Of a stretch of DNA of 64,000 bases, positions 1 to 12,193 are shown in pieces; the stretch's first letter is position 1, and each line of letters starts with the position of its first letter. A program made the translations under genes and the position numbers. Origin of the DNA: Hygrocybe punicea (Eukaryota; Basidiomycota; Agaricomycetes; Agaricales; Hygrophoraceae). The stretch is taken from contig OY744461.1 in assembly GCA_963556145.1 (NCBI GenBank), positions 8,504,891 through 8,568,890 on the forward strand, read 5' to 3'. Below the pieces are notes generated by a model. The model ran no database searches, was not told the DNA's origin, and saw only the letters and a program-made list of their open reading frames with translations.

Positions 1-924
1 AATAGCAAACAAGATGTAGAACGATATCCCTAGTCATTCCTTGACATCTCCTTGGACCTCAATGTAGAGGGGCTCACCGAAGCCATGTTCAATGCCTTTC
101 TACTTCTTGAACCTTGGTATTGGGGCCAGAGATTGTATGTAGATTCAAAGCTTACTCAAATGAAGATCCTATTAATTCAGCACACAGTGTTGAGCACCAT
201 CTTGTTCCTGAGATTATGAATGCCATTGTCCATCAAGGAGATCATTACTATGAAGCCATTGCCAAAAGTGTCAAGACCACTGTAGAAGTTCTGGATCATG
301 TGGATCCATATCCCCTTTATATCTGACTCCATTCCTGTCCATTTCCATTCCTGTATCATCAATTCTGCTCGATTCTGGTCCCTCCTATTGACCCCGCTCC
401 GAATTCCACTTCCAGAATCGTTCCCACTCGCGATGCAATGTCCTTAATGACCTGGAATCAGTATGTATATAGTTGTATATATATATCCTCGTTTCCCATC
501 CCCTAGTACATAGCACCAACCTCCTGTCTCACTCTCCACTTCCTCCCCTATCACTTACAGCCTTCCCTTGTAGCACATAGTTACCATAGCATGGGATTCC
601 ACCAGTAGTATAAAAGTAGTACATTTACACTACAAGATATATAGAAGGATACATCTTATCATCCCACTTCAGTTGTATTTCTTACCTCTCTTCATTTTGT
701 CTTCAACCTACTTTCCCTCTGATCTGGAACCCCTGGATTCGGGTTGGATTCATTAGACTTCTCTATAGAAACTGAATTCCTCGGATCATTTCTTAGCTGA
801 TCACACCTCTCTGTAGATTCCCATTCCGGATCTACAACATAACTCGCCGTTACACTGCAAATGATGGTTTTACCTTCGCCAAGGATGCTCTGGCATTTTG
901 TGAAGTTTTTTTCAACAAAAACAC
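1..924. other. Flank with no recognisable gene
   Basis: I see no convincing gene here. Short open stretches exist around 114-362, but they have no motif, codon pattern or splice structure that I can support. The sequence is moderately AT-rich and looks like decayed transposon-rich flank. It ends at the first copy of the 8-bp target duplication of the hAT-like element that follows. Confidence 0.4.
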
Positions 925-932
925 CTCTCACC

Positions 933-2164
933 TAGTGTTGCCGAAGTCCGGTTTGGTCTGGTTTTCGGCCTTTTTGGCTGAACCAAAAACCAGACCCTTG
1001 GTTCAGTTCGACCCCCCCGCTGAACCAGAACTGGAACCGCATGGGACCGTTCCATGCGATCCGGTCTGCGTTCCGATGCGGTTTGAACCGCGAACCACCT
1101 TCCTCCACTCTCAAATTTCCTCGCAAGTCGCAGCACCACGTCAATTGACGTGGGCCTGGGGTTGCGAGGAGTTGGGGGGGTGGGGAGGAAGGGGGGGACC
1201 ATCCGCTGCCGTGGGTGCTGCATCGCTGCCGGCGCCGTTGTTGCAACTGCTGCCCTTGCCGCCGTCGCTGCTGCTGCTCCTGTCGCCGTCGCTGCTGCTG
1301 CTGCTGTCGCTGTCGCTGCTGCCGCTGCTGTCGATGCTGCTGCTGCCATAGCTGCTGTTGCCGCTGCCGTAGCTACGCTGCTGCTGCTGCTGCTGCTGCC
1401 GCCGTAGCTGATGCTGCTGTTGCTGCTGCCATAGCTGCTGTTGCCGTAGCTGCTGCCGTTGCTGCTGCCGTTGTTGCCGCTGCCGTTTTCATTGCAGCCG
1501 TGGCTGCTGCCACTGCTGCTGGGGTTGCTGTGGGGCTGCTGCCACATCCACGCTCACGGGCGTCATGGAGTTGTGGGGGGTAAGTATAAGTGAAAAATAA
1601 AAAATACGTATCTTAGCAGCGGGGGTGGGCGCACCACTCCCCACTGTGTCCTGTTCTCGCTACATTCCCTGGTTCCATCGTGGGCGTGGTGTGGGCGTGG
1701 GCATGGTGTTGGTGTGGGTGTGGTTTTGGCATGGGCGTGGGCAGGCGTGGGTGAGGGCATGGGCATGGGCGTGGGCCATGGGGAGCTTCTTTGTGTAAGA
1801 AAATGTTAGTAAAGTATGAAATAAACTATTTACTTACCGATGTTGGGCTGTTATCGTTCATTGATGTTGTTGTTGAGTCGAATCCGCGGGGATTCGCGTG
1901 TATGTTTAAGGTCACATGACCCAAGTTCTCGCGAGTACATACACAAAAATTAACACAAAAATTGAATATTGCAGTATCTACGTACAATAAGTTCACGGTT
2001 TGAACCCGGTTCCAAGCCGTTCAGAAATTTCTGAAGGGCCCGGAACCCTGCACCGGACCCGCGGTTCAGTTCAGCCAAAGTGCTGAACTTAGACTGAACT
2101 TAGGGTTCAGTTCGGGGTTTGAACCAGGTTCGGATCGGTTCCGGACTGGACTTCGGCAACACTA
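933..2164. mobile_element. Non-autonomous hAT-like element with 8-bp target duplication
   Basis: The element starts TAGTGTTGCCGAAGTCC and ends with the exact inverted complement of those 17 bases. It is flanked on both sides by the same octamer, CTCTCACC (925-932 and 2165-2172). Eight-base target duplications with short TAG-type inverted ends are the signature of the hAT superfamily. The 1232-bp interior has no transposase. It holds subterminal GGTTC/GAACC-rich sequence and a long GCT/GCC triplet tract. The perfect duplication and ends suggest a fairly recent insertion, mobilised in trans. Confidence 0.85.
1215..1530. repeat. GCT/GCC triplet-repeat tract inside the hAT-like element
   Basis: About 300 bases of imperfect GCT, GCC and GTT triplets on the plus strand. 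All frames stay open only because the triplets contain no stop codons, giving poly-Ala, poly-Leu, poly-Cys or poly-Ser. It is a microsatellite rather than a gene. Confidence 0.8.
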
Positions 2165-2172
2165 CTCTCACC

Positions 2173-2764
2173 AACAGCTCAAAGAATTCATTGATTCAAT
2201 GGTACACATAGCCACTGGAGAGGTACCGAGGTACCTCTCTGGGGGCTCATGCAGGACTTGAGAGGAAGTCTAGGAAAAGCTGATCTGGATAGGAAGGATG
2301 AACTGACTACTACATCTGGAAGGGCTACTGACTAAGGGACTGGTCATGTGATCTGTCAGGCACAACCACTACACCGCTTCGGCTCATAAGAGGTCTCTGG
2401 AAACAAATGACCTCTTCTGGGACATTCGACATGAATTATTCCAGGTCTGTTGTCACTCCTATTTATGAAAGGAACTCTGAGATGTATGTCATCTAGATCT
2501 GCAATAATATATGCAACATTGCTCATGATCAGTCAGGTCACCAAGGCACCTTATCAAATAGAGAAAGTGCATGTTTTGTGTCATTGCCTGCGCCACTGGG
2601 GGGCAAGGCTGTTCAAGGTGGATCAGTAACAGCCAGTTGCAGCTGGCAAAAGCCACCATTGCGGCTTTTGCAAATGACTTCTTTGGCACTGATCGCCATT
2701 TCTTGCATTGTGTCTGATGTTGTCGATGTCATTCAGTCACAGGGTAGAGTAGTGCAAGTGCAAA
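2173..2764. other. Flank with no recognisable gene
   Basis: No complete reading frame, RNA gene or repeat was recognised. Broken open stretches in several frames may be remnants of an old transposon gene into which the preceding hAT-like element inserted, but no motif supports this. Confidence 0.3.
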
Positions 2765-3090
2765 TTCAGTGAGCTCAAAAGACAATTCCATGCAAATTCC
2801 AGTGAATTCCAAACAAATCTGTACAATTCCTTGACCCTCAAGTAGTATTTGTGTCAACTCCAGTGAGCTCAAGAGACAAGTCTGTGCAAATTCTAGCCAA
2901 TTCCAAACAAATCTGTACAATTCCTGTCTGGCCAAGTGGCTCAGCAGTATTTGGGTGGACTCCAGTGAGCTCAAGAGACAATTCCAAGGAAATTCCAGCC
3001 AATTCCATACAATTCCTGTCTGGCCAAATGGCTCAGCAGTATTCAGGTGGATTCCAGTGAGCTCAAAAGACAATTCCATGCAAATTCCCC
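2765..3090. repeat. Tandem repeat, period about 97-101 bp
   Basis: The phrase CCAGTGAGCTCAA followed by AGACAATTCC recurs near 2767, 2864, 2965 and 3056. The intervening sequence, including ACAATTCCTGTCTGGCCAA, is also shared. That gives a little over three diverged copies of a roughly 100-bp unit. Confidence 0.75.
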
Positions 3091-3435
3091 ATTCCCAGAA
3101 TTTGCATTCCCAATTCTCGGACTCCAGACCCAATTCCCAGACTTTGGATTCCCAATTCTAGGAATTTGGATTTGCAGTTCTCAGAATTTGCATTAATTTG
3201 CAGACTTTCAGGATTTCAATTCTCAGAATTGTTGAATTCCAAATCCCTAATCTCCCAAAATTTCAGAATTCTAATTCCCAAACTTCTCAAACTCTTGGAC
3301 TTACAATTCTCAGACTCCCAAAGCCTGCACTTTTGGAATTCCCATTCCTAGCATTCCCAGCATTGGAATTCCGATTCTCAGAATTCCCAACACTTCAGAA
3401 TCCTAATTTCCAGATCTACTATTTCCCAGGGTTTT
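3080..3435. repeat. Degenerate short-period minisatellite (CCAATTCTCAGAAT-like)
   Basis: The stretch is built from diverged units of about 12-14 bases combining ATTCCCA, AATTCTCAGA and TTTGGA. It is non-coding and continues directly from the 100-bp tandem repeat before it. Confidence 0.7.
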
Positions 3436-3479
3436 AGCATTAAATAACCGTCCAATACCATTTTGCAAAGTATCTGACC

Positions 3480-3650
3480 AGTATTGCAGCAGTACTATAC
3501 TATTCTTTAACAGTATTGAAACAGTATCTCAAAAGTATTGAAACAGTACCTTAAAAGTGTTGAAACAGTATCTTAAAAGTCCTGAAACAGTATCTTAAAA
3601 GTACTGAAAAAGTATCTTAACAGTATTGACACAATATCTCAAATCCAAAA
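3480..3650. repeat. Tandem repeat, period about 24 bp (GTATTGAAACAGTATCTTAA)
   Basis: Six to seven imperfect copies of a unit reading roughly AGTATTGAAACAGTATCTTAA lie in a row. It is a simple minisatellite with no coding content. Confidence 0.75.
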
Positions 3651-3933
3651 TATGGCAACAGTACTATACTATTTCATAGTGTATCTTGATAGGATTCAAA
3701 AGGTAGTAGTGAAAGTGGCACAACTTCCTTACTGGTTTAATACTTTGGTTCATCTTAGGCTCCAAGTATTCTATCCAAACTATACAGTACTTTGCTGTAG
3801 ATACAGTAAAAGTAGTGAAACAAAAGGCTTGATGTTATTGAAAAGGTATAAGTCTCATTTGCCTTCATACTGTCAGATGAATTTGAGCACAAGTATTGTA
3901 GTTTATGCATAAACTACAAGGAATTTCTTCCAC

Positions 3934-4542
3934 ATGGAAATGTACAAGCACATACCAGAACTTCAATATTGTGAGAACCATTGGAAGCTAGAGCATCTTG
4001 CCACCATTAATTACCCCGGTTGGTGCAGCAAACACATCATGAAGGAAAAGGTGCCAAAGGCAGAGGACCAAGCGAACATGAGTGAAACGGGGGTCTCCAG
4101 CGATGGTGATGAGTATATGCACCTACCACAGAAGTGTGGCCAGATGGGGTTTCAGGTGCCTCCGAGTAAAAAGATGCATTTCAAGATCCCTCAGCCTGTT
4201 CCAGGGGAAGGAAGTTCTACCGGCATATCTGCGTCTTCTGTTCCATGCTCAAAGATTCATTACCTGATACTCCAGTGCCAATCTCTCTTGTCAACACCAC
4301 CAAGGATGCCATTCCATTTATCTCTCCAGCACTAATTGATTGCTCAATAGATCCCTCACTTGCACCTCTGCAGCCATTAGATTCATCCACCAAAAGTGAG
4401 TGGTAAATACTGTATATTATTGTGACAATGACATTCCAAGTCTTCACAGAGACCGATAATGTGTTGCCTACAACTGAAGAAGCACCTACCCCCAATGGAC
4501 CACAGGACACTTCTGCACTCACTTTCAAGATCGTCAATCCTC
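3934..4542 (+). pseudogene. Broken spliced coding fragment cut off by the palindromic element
   Basis: An open stretch from 3934 carries EYK-like text with the phrase YCENHWKLEHLATINYPGW. The coding signal then moves to another frame near 4240-4250, indicating a frameshift, and continues as a Ser/Thr/Pro-rich linker. A donor at about 4395 (GTGAGT) and an acceptor near 4439 (CCAAG) join it to an exon that ends KIVNPL at 4542, followed by another GTGAGT donor. The 38-kb element begins 38 bases later, inside this presumed intron. Coding sequence on the same strand resumes beyond the element in the TET/JBP-like gene, so this may be the severed 5' part of that gene. The function is unknown and the link is an inference. 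Confidence 0.45.
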
Positions 4543-4580
4543 TGTGAGTTCCGTTCCCAGGTACAAGATATATTATATTA

Positions 4581-4910
4581 CGAGTCCCTATAAGGGAATC
4601 GTTCTATACGGTGGATTCTCAAACTCAGGGTCACACTCTAATTTGCCAAGCCGTGGGAACAATTTTTTGAAACTGTGGGAACAATTTTGAAGCCCTGGGA
4701 ATAATTATGAAACCGTGTGACTGGGCGGAGCTGACTGTGAGAAGTTGTTGTCCCAATCAGAAAGTACAATAAGGCAGCCAGATCACAGGCTCCAAATTGG
4801 GAATAAGTAATACTACAAATTAACATGAGTGGAAGGCGCTGAACATTGCTCTGTGACGGGTTCAACCAGTGTCCCAGCTGTATTCTGAGGAACTGCCAGT
4901 GTAATTGACA
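4581..4910 (+). repeat. Left terminal inverted repeat of the palindromic element
   Basis: This matches the complement of 42480-42867. About the first 40 bases are nearly identical (CGAGTCCCTATAAGGGA, then ATCGTTCTATACGGTGGAT). Similarity drops further in, although blocks such as TTGCCAAGCCGTGGGAACAA and CTGTATTCTGAGGAA persist. The first 17 bases contain the near-palindrome TCCCTATAAGGGA, which could be a transposase or resolvase site. Confidence 0.8.
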
Positions 4911-4984
4911 ACCATACATCAAATGTGTCTACAAATACATATATTGTGCAATATGTATTAGAATTATTTACAGGAGGAACATCG

Positions 4985-5720
4985 GACACTGGTCAGATAC
5001 GGTGAACAGTGTTCAACAAGGTGTTCAACAAGTGTTCAAGCTTCAATCTGAAGCGTTACCATTGCATAAATAAAGGTATGTACATTATATGAGGTGTAGC
5101 TAGATTTAAAATGCACATTGAATTTATTAATGATGGACACGTCGAACACTTGACGAACAGGCCAAACAGTGTTCAACCAGGTGTTCAACAAGTGGCCAAG
5201 CTTCAATCTGAAGCATTACAATGACATAAATAATGGTACATACTGTATATACATTATATGAGGTGTAGATATATTTACAATGCACATTGAGTTTATTAAT
5301 GATGGACTAGTTGAACACTTGTCGAACAGGCTGAACAGTGTTCGACAAGCCACTCTACAAGTGTCCAAGCTTTAATTTGAAGCATTACAATGACATAAAT
5401 AATGGTACATACTTTATATACATCATATGAGGTGTAGATATATTTACAATGCACATTGAGTTTATTAATGATGGACTTGTCGAACACTTGTCGAACAGGC
5501 CGAACAGTGTTCGACAAGCTGTTCGACAAGTGTTCCAGGCTTCATCTGAAGCATTACATTTGCATAAATAAAGTTACGTACATTATATAAGGTGTAGCTA
5601 GATTTACAATGCACATTGTATTATTAATGATACACTTGTTCAACACCTGTTGAACAGGCCGAAAAACCATTCAACAGTGTTCAACAAAGTGTTCGACAAG
5701 TGTCTCGGTTTTAATCAGGG
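4985..5720. repeat. Tandem repeat, about 183 bp, with TTCGACAAG palindromes
   Basis: Four to five units repeat the order GAACACTTGTCGAACAGGC, GTGTTCGACAAG, CTTCAATCTGAAGCATTAC, then ATGAGGTGTAG and TGCACATTGA. Starts fall near 4985, 5140, 5315, 5480 and 5640. Each unit contains a self-complementary core built from CTTGTCGAA and TTCGACAAG, so single strands could form hairpins. The same core occurs at 14130-14504 and 15645-15720. Confidence 0.8.
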
Positions 5721-6211
5721 GTACTGCCATTGCACAGCCAATGGTATGTGCAGTATATCGGATGTCTGGCAGTGGAAAGGCAAGATCTAAGTGCAGTATA
5801 TCGGATGTTTTTGTGATGTAGCTACATGGGTCCAATATTGTTCAACAAAGTGTTCAGTAAATTTTCCATATGTAATCCAAGTAACCCATTCTTACTACAC
5901 AACAATATAAATTTTATATGATATGTGTGTACAATACATACATTTATCAATTAATTCTAGGTTTTTGAAAGGTACTGAGCAAATGTCCATGCATGTTAGG
6001 CCGGACCATTGAATGAGAAATACCATATCGGTTTGAATAGTTATATTCACAGGAAAATGATGACGACTTTTTACGATTAAATGATACTCAGATATCCAGT
6101 CACTTTATGAAACTATTTGTGTTGTTATTTCACTTGTGAACGTATTGCAGAACATAATATTATATAAAATTGATGTTCACATGTAACTGTACAACGTAAT
6201 TATAATAGATA
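5721..6211. other. AT-rich spacer with no recognised feature
   Basis: Nothing beyond AT-rich sequence was recognised between the palindromic tandem repeat and the 3' end of gene D in the left arm. Confidence 0.4.
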
Positions 6212-7305
6212 TTAATCGGCTTCATTCATCCTCAGGTTGGTCAAACGTCTTCGGGTTTCTATGACATCTTCACCATCGTCTGTCAACTGGACATAACCCA
6301 CATTACGTTTGATATTAATCCTGGTCATAGTATTGAGAGCAGGATGAGGTGCCTTCGTTCGACCTATCGTCGCATTCTGGATGTACATTAGTTATTATTA
6401 ATTGAATTATTAGATATGTCTGGTACCTCGGTAAACTCGCTGTTGACCAGTGCTAATGAGCGCAGATTGAGTATCATCTTAAATTTGTCGTTCTTGACTG
6501 AAACCGCCGATACCGTCATCTGGACTTCTACAATGTCACCAATCCTGAAGCAAGTTGGACTGGCAGGTACAAAGCTGTCATCTATATCATTATCAATGGT
6601 CAAACTATTGTTGTGCTGAGCACTCACCAATGCCGGCCTCCGTCTGATGTTAACTTGAAATAAAGGACCTCATTATCCGTCCCATGGAAGTATCGAGTAT
6701 TGCTCATGGATGACAGGATACCTTTGGGATCGACGTTGTGTTCGAATGGAATATGGTATGAAACATTGTCATGTCGGCGATCGGTGAAGTATCGGGTGCC
6801 AATAGATAATGCAGTGTATTCGATATAGGTGGATGACGTGAAGTCCAGCATTGCACGTTCTGGGAAAGTACGGGCCAGTTTCTGATGTAAGATGCGGAGG
6901 TTGTCAAGGTACGATTCGAACAGTGGTATGTTGAGACCTGCTATAAGGATGCTCTGACGAAGAAATGGTGTTCGACGTTCGGGTGGTCTGGAAAATATAT
7001 GTATATCAATTGTTTACAATTTATGTGATGGAACAATATACCTGCTGGTGATTGGTGGTAAGTCTTTGGCCACCAATATCACCTGTAAGCTTAAGACAAG
7101 TTCTTCATGCTCGGTGGTATCAGTACTCGGCCATGTAAGTTTTCAGCAATTTGGTGAGTCATTATGAACTACATTGATATTCGAAATCTGCAAATGTAAA
7201 GAAACACAGCATACATCGTAAAATTTGAACATACATTTGTAGCATTGGCGAGTTGACTGTCATCATTGTCCATCCGTGTCGATATGAGATTACTTAAATG
7301 TTCAG
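6212..7305 (-). pseudogene. Gene D, left-arm copy (broken)
   Basis: This is the mirror homologue of the intact right-arm gene at 39639-40894. Shared blocks include NLRILHQKLAR, IGTRYFTDRRHD, DPKGILSS, CFRIGDIVEVQ and KMILNLRSLALV. The exon that reads NCWKF on the right reads NC-stop here: TGG has become TGA at 7145-7143. No first exon like the right copy's MAEDIIHEVDE was found, so the 5' end is lost or too diverged. The C-terminus ends with TAA at 6214-6212. The function is unknown. The GDIVEVQ segment looks like a small beta-barrel, but that is only an impression. Confidence 0.75.
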
Positions 7306-8178
7306 CTGTAAAGTAGAGTTGAATGTATGAATGCCTTCAGTGGTATATGGACTGACATGCGCTTTTGAAATCGTAATAGGTGTCCATTTGCAAAGTGGAA
7401 GTGGGATTTATAATTCAAACGCAATTTTCGACTGTTTTATCATGAATTGTTTTCGATCGTCATCGAGATTATGGCAGTGCATCATGTTCATCCTCCATGA
7501 ACTTGTGATGTCTGTATGGTGTTTGCATTCTTGTGTTGCAGATCTTCTCAATAGATTCTTATTGTTTTTCTCCATTTTATAGGACAGGATATACATCGAC
7601 AGCTATCGTAATGCTTGACCTCCTTATTGTACAGCATTAAAAGGAAACCCCTATCCATTCAGAATGATTTGTTTCCGATGCAACTGTCAGTATAGTTGAT
7701 CCGATGTTTGTATTTGTTTGGAAATGAGTATATATGTCACATAAACTTCTATTTCTGATTTGGCTGTGTTATGATCTTATGATCAGTTCCATGTGGTGAC
7801 AGCTGTTCTACATTCCAAAATCCTAATTAGACTTAGTGTTTGATTATTCTCCATACCAGTAATCCATATCCATGTTGTTGGATGATGCTGAGCGTAACAG
7901 CTGGTCAATCATGGGTTCTACATCATGGGGAATGTCCCTGATTTTTTTTTCATTTTTATGGCGCTATGATCCGAATAGTTCTCCTTCAAACCATCAACAG
8001 ATGTAGTTTTCATACCTGCCGGTGTGATCTCCATAAATGAGTTCTTTATTGTATTCGATCTGTCTCAGTGTACTTAAATAGCGATGAGAGCGCAATGGTA
8101 TCATCCACATCCGACCCTTCATTCATCTACGATATCTCGCACAGATTCATTCCTCGCCCTAAAGCTCTTATCTTTGCA
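7306..8178. promoter_or_regulatory. Divergent intergenic region between D and B, left arm
   Basis: D runs leftward and B runs rightward from this 873-bp spacer, so any promoters for both must lie here. The mirror spacer on the right is 38978-39638. The spacer has a T-run near 7950, but I cannot place a TATA box or factor site with confidence. Confidence 0.35.
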
Positions 8179-10199
8179 ATGGCCCCTAAGAAGTCTGTGA
8201 ATGTGAAGACTCAGTCCAAAGCTCAATCAAGCGCCGTTTCATATGTATATTTATTTTCATGTATTGCTGCTCGTTCTGAATAAAGGTCATACTGTTGTTT
8301 CTAGGAAGGGTAAGAAGGTCACCACCACCAAGCCTGTCAATGATGAAGTGTACGTGTTTATTCCAATATTCTGATTCATCCACCATGACTAAACCACCCA
8401 GTAGTATTGCCAACTCCGAAGACGAAGACGTTATTAGTGTTCATAGCGTCGCTAGCATTGCCAAACCCGTCTCGTCTATGAGGTGTGTCTCATGAATTGT
8501 ATTTTCAGATACTAGTGATTTACTTCAGTAATATAGGCGGTCCAGGAAGACCACCAATAGAGCAAGGTTTGCAAGTTCAATTTATACTGTTCATGCAAAC
8601 TAATATTCTTTATATTCAGCGGTAAAAGGTGGCATGCTTCAGAGGAAGACAAAGACAGGTCAGTAGCTCTAAATAATGTCTTTTATATTTGTGTATTCTT
8701 TAATCGCTTTACATAGTAAATTCTCTTCTCCATCGAAGAAGACAAAGTCAAACCAGCATCAATTACATGATGAGGATGACGACAGCGACGAAACATTCAT
8801 GTGAGTTGGAAATTGAATAATTGGTCATATGTTAGACATGTCGTAGGCCTATCGCAAAACTCGAATTCGGTTCTAAGAAATCAAATGCAGATAATGGTCT
8901 TCGGTATGATACTTCATATGATTCTTGTCCTTCATATATTAATAAATGATCAGCAACTCTGATACATCCATCAAAACCATGAAGGCGATTTCCTCCAAAG
9001 TCACAAAGACTACCCGTCTTCATGATATCAGTGACGACAATGTTTCCAGTAGCAATGATGGAGCTGTGACATATGCACAAAACCAAATCACCAGGTACAT
9101 TGCATCTGTCTATTATTTTTTTAATTGATGTCCTTGCTTAGCATACGCTCTCCAAACACAGATGAGTCTGACATTGGTACAAGAGACCCTCAGTTGGTCG
9201 ATACATATAAGGACTGTGTCAACATTAAGTAACTATTCGGTTTTATCTTCTTAAGCAATGCTTAATATTGAATAGGGCCGCGGCCATGGTATCTTGGTCT
9301 AGTGCTATAGGGAATGGCAATCCTCAGTACAGCGATGTTATCAGCAACATTCGCAAGGTCAACCAAAAGTAAGCTGTCAGCTAGGACTTTATGGTTAAAG
9401 ACAATTCACATCGCATAACGGTTTGCTGTTCTCCGCAGTGACCTTTGTTCGATCTGGCAAGTACTCGAATCTTTCTCGTGACGATCCCGCCAATATCTCT
9501 ACTGGAGCATTTGGGCGTAGTTTCTTCCACTCCGTTGCTGGTGCCATCCCAACGATCTTCACTTCTGTCATTCTAGTCGATTCATGCTTCCTTGATGAGC
9601 CAAAAGTTGGTGGGAACACGAAACCGATCAAAGTCATCCAAGGGGCTTTACTCTCAGGAGAATGGGAGCGGTATGTTGGCGCCATTGGAATGGTCACTGG
9701 TGAGGCAGAATTTCGTGCACAACTATATAAGGACTTTCTGTCCTTCTCGACGACAGTGGCAAGTGGGATGGATGCATCTCCTAGCAGTGAGTATACATTC
9801 AATGCTCTGTTATCAATCCTTACTCATATTCAATAGAAGCTTCCTCTTCGAAATTCGTGCAGTCTAGTCCTTTTACTCGACGTCCCGCTCCATCTTACCA
9901 AAAGACTGCGCTGTCATTCCATGACATTGGTTAGTTTTATTCTCTCTCACACAATGTCCTTGGTTTCGTTTTTGATGCCTGTATTCATAGTCCCAATCTA
10001 TGATGCCCGGAAAGTTAAAACGGACTTTACCGACACCCTCAAAATACTTCAGAAACTCCCCCACTTTCCAGGCGATGTTCCTGCAGAATCGTGCGTTGTG
10101 GTCGGCCACACGATCAATACCTTCAAACGCTCTGATGATTTGTTGAAGAGTATTTCCCTAAATGTGCAGTGGGTGATGGTATTGGGCATCTCTCATTAA
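8179..10199 (+). CDS. Gene B, left-arm copy: uncharacterised multi-exon protein, splice site damaged
   Basis: About a dozen small exons begin with a lysine-rich leader (MAPKKSVNVKTQ). The first half is basic and acidic, rich in SPSKK and DEDDDSDE, and looks disordered and nuclear. The second half is a folded region with YSNLSRDDPANISTGAFGR, GGNTKPIKVIQGALLSGEW and VPIYDARKVK, ending in SCVVVGHTINTFK and WVMVLGISH. It is the mirror of 38977-36930. One acceptor used on the right (TATAG before LLVSAITF) reads ATAACG here, at 9420. Splicing must then use a later AG near 9438 and drop residues, or fail. B and C converge with 175 bases between them. Function unknown. Confidence 0.6.
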
Positions 10200-10374
10200 C
10201 TTGTCATCTTTCTCGTCATGAAACTAGTGTGCCATGCAGCGTGGCCTATTGCCAATTCTCTTTATGTTGCCTTGAATTTGTAATGTACCTATCATTGAAA
10301 TCAAAGCGTTTCGTGCCTCTCAGACATGAGATCCGATTTGTGACATTTAAAGTTGACTAATGTACAAGTGAAGT

Positions 10375-12193
10375 TCAAAAATATGAGTATGCATTTGTAA
10401 TGTCTACAAGCCATTTATAAAATACCGCCGAAAATGTGTCCGCAAAAGATCCGATTGGTGCCCGAGTGGATTTCGCGCCTTGCTTCATGTTGGACCACAA
10501 GCTGCAGGTGTGATACCATTCGATCTCGTTCACGAAGTAATTGACATTGTTGGTGTTTGAATCAACAATGAGCGAAATGTCCATGCGACAGAATACACTC
10601 ATTGAAGGTTTCCCACCAATCAACGTCGACTCTATGGCATACAGCCCCTCGTAGGTGTCTCGTACGAAGCCGAAGAATTGCTGTCTTGCTTGATCTCGAA
10701 TTGCAATGGAGCCGTGATCCGGATTGCAAACATCGGTCTTCATGAGCATTCCCTGTGCTTGGAACGATCTTGGAAAATGCCAAAAACTCGTGAACATGTA
10801 ATGCGAGACGGAGGGCATCTGCCTACCTCAATTCCTCTAATGTATAGAAGGTCGTCACAATATCCCACCTCCATGATTTGCTCTCTTTGTTGTAATGCGT
10901 ATGGACTGTGTAAATGTCCCTTCCACCTAACAAAAACACTCACCATTCTCCGATCTTGGCCAGCGGCTCAACATAGGTTTGACCGAACCAACATGAACCG
11001 GGGACCTCACAGTTCAGGCGCATATAGTCCCAATTCCGCCTTGGATCGCCCGGGAACAACACATGGTGACCGGTGTCACTATGCATTCGCTTCAAAACAA
11101 TGTTCGGTGGAAACGGTTCACCATCCTTCAGCAGCCTTGATTGTGGTCGCATCGTGTGCATCCTTGACAATGCGACATGGAGCAAGTTTTGCATCTGCGT
11201 CCATTTCGAATGCATGGTGTTCATTTGTTTCGGTGGTGGCCACACCTGAATCGTTCGACACAGCTGGTCAATTCCGGCCAAGAATGTCGACACGTTTTCG
11301 ACCGTTATACCATATTGATTACCACTATAGATGACATTCGAATTAACCGAATTAAAAAGAAAGGAAACTCGGCAAAAATGTTTGACACGCTTACATATAG
11401 GACATTCCCATGTCCACACCACCAAATACGCAATCGGTGGATTTGAACTTATTCCATGTTATGTTCGACCCCGGTGAGTTGAGCATGGCATGAGCGAACT
11501 CCGGCCAAAACATGTATTCAACATTGAAGCGGCGTATTGCACTGTTGGGCTCGTCACACCGCCAGTGGTGCATTCGCATAGCAACATAAACCTGGAATTG
11601 GAAAGTATTCTTTAGCGATAATTCTCCATACATTTTTAAAATATACAAACCCATTCCTGCATGCAAACGAAATATCGCGTCTTGTGCGCCTTGAGATTGT
11701 GAATATAACCATCGAGGTGCGAGACGGTTTCGTACTCGTCTTGTGAAATCGTAACGTTGACGAATGCAAGATCATTGGTTGCAGCGGCTTTGCTTGTAAT
11801 ACAGGTGGTGGGATCAAGAACAAAGATTATGTGGAAAACGGGATCGGTCCTGACGGACTGTGTAATCGTGCTCATGGCTGCATCCTCCATCTCCACATCG
11901 GAAGTGGGATCTGGTGTATTGGACGCCGTCGATGGCAACAACGCAAGTTCCTCTTCAGTAGCATTTCGAACACCTATGGAATTTTCTGCGCCCTTCTGTC
12001 CAATACAGCTGGATAGAGGACAGGTACCGGATGCGATGCAATTTGGATGCTTGCTTGCGGATCCACAATGGCGCTGACAGGAACTTTCTTCCCTTTTCCA
12101 GAGGATAGTTTGCGTCTGCATCGAGAGGCAGTTTCGTCCTGGACAGATGTGGCGGCACACTTCGTAGCCAACTTCCTTGCAAGATTTGGGCAT
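10375..12193 (-). pseudogene. Gene C, left-arm copy: ATP-grasp-like protein with premature stop
   Basis: This mirrors the intact gene at 35020-36842 and has the same four-exon plan. The cysteine-rich N-terminus (GYEVCRHICPGRNC), DMGMSYM-GNQYGI, PPKQMNTMHSKW, NIVLKRMHSDTGHHVL and the C-terminal FCRMDISLIVDS with YFVNEIEWYHTCSLW are all present. In the codon after GEW, where the right copy has arginine, this copy has TGA at 10942-10940. It would therefore end before the C-terminal catalytic half. The reading frame beyond the stop is still open and conserved, so the loss looks recent or is the only lesion. Confidence 0.8.

Noticed and set aside
935..1583. Long open frames rich in Ala, Leu, Cys or Ser on both strands
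   Set aside because: They arise from the GCT/GCC triplet tract inside the hAT-like element; all frames are open together and none has a motif or splice context.
10940..10960. A 17-base intron (GTGAGTGTTTTTGTTAG) that would remove the stop in gene C, left arm
   Set aside because: It is far below the roughly 45-base minimum seen here, and the right copy encodes aligned residues at this place.
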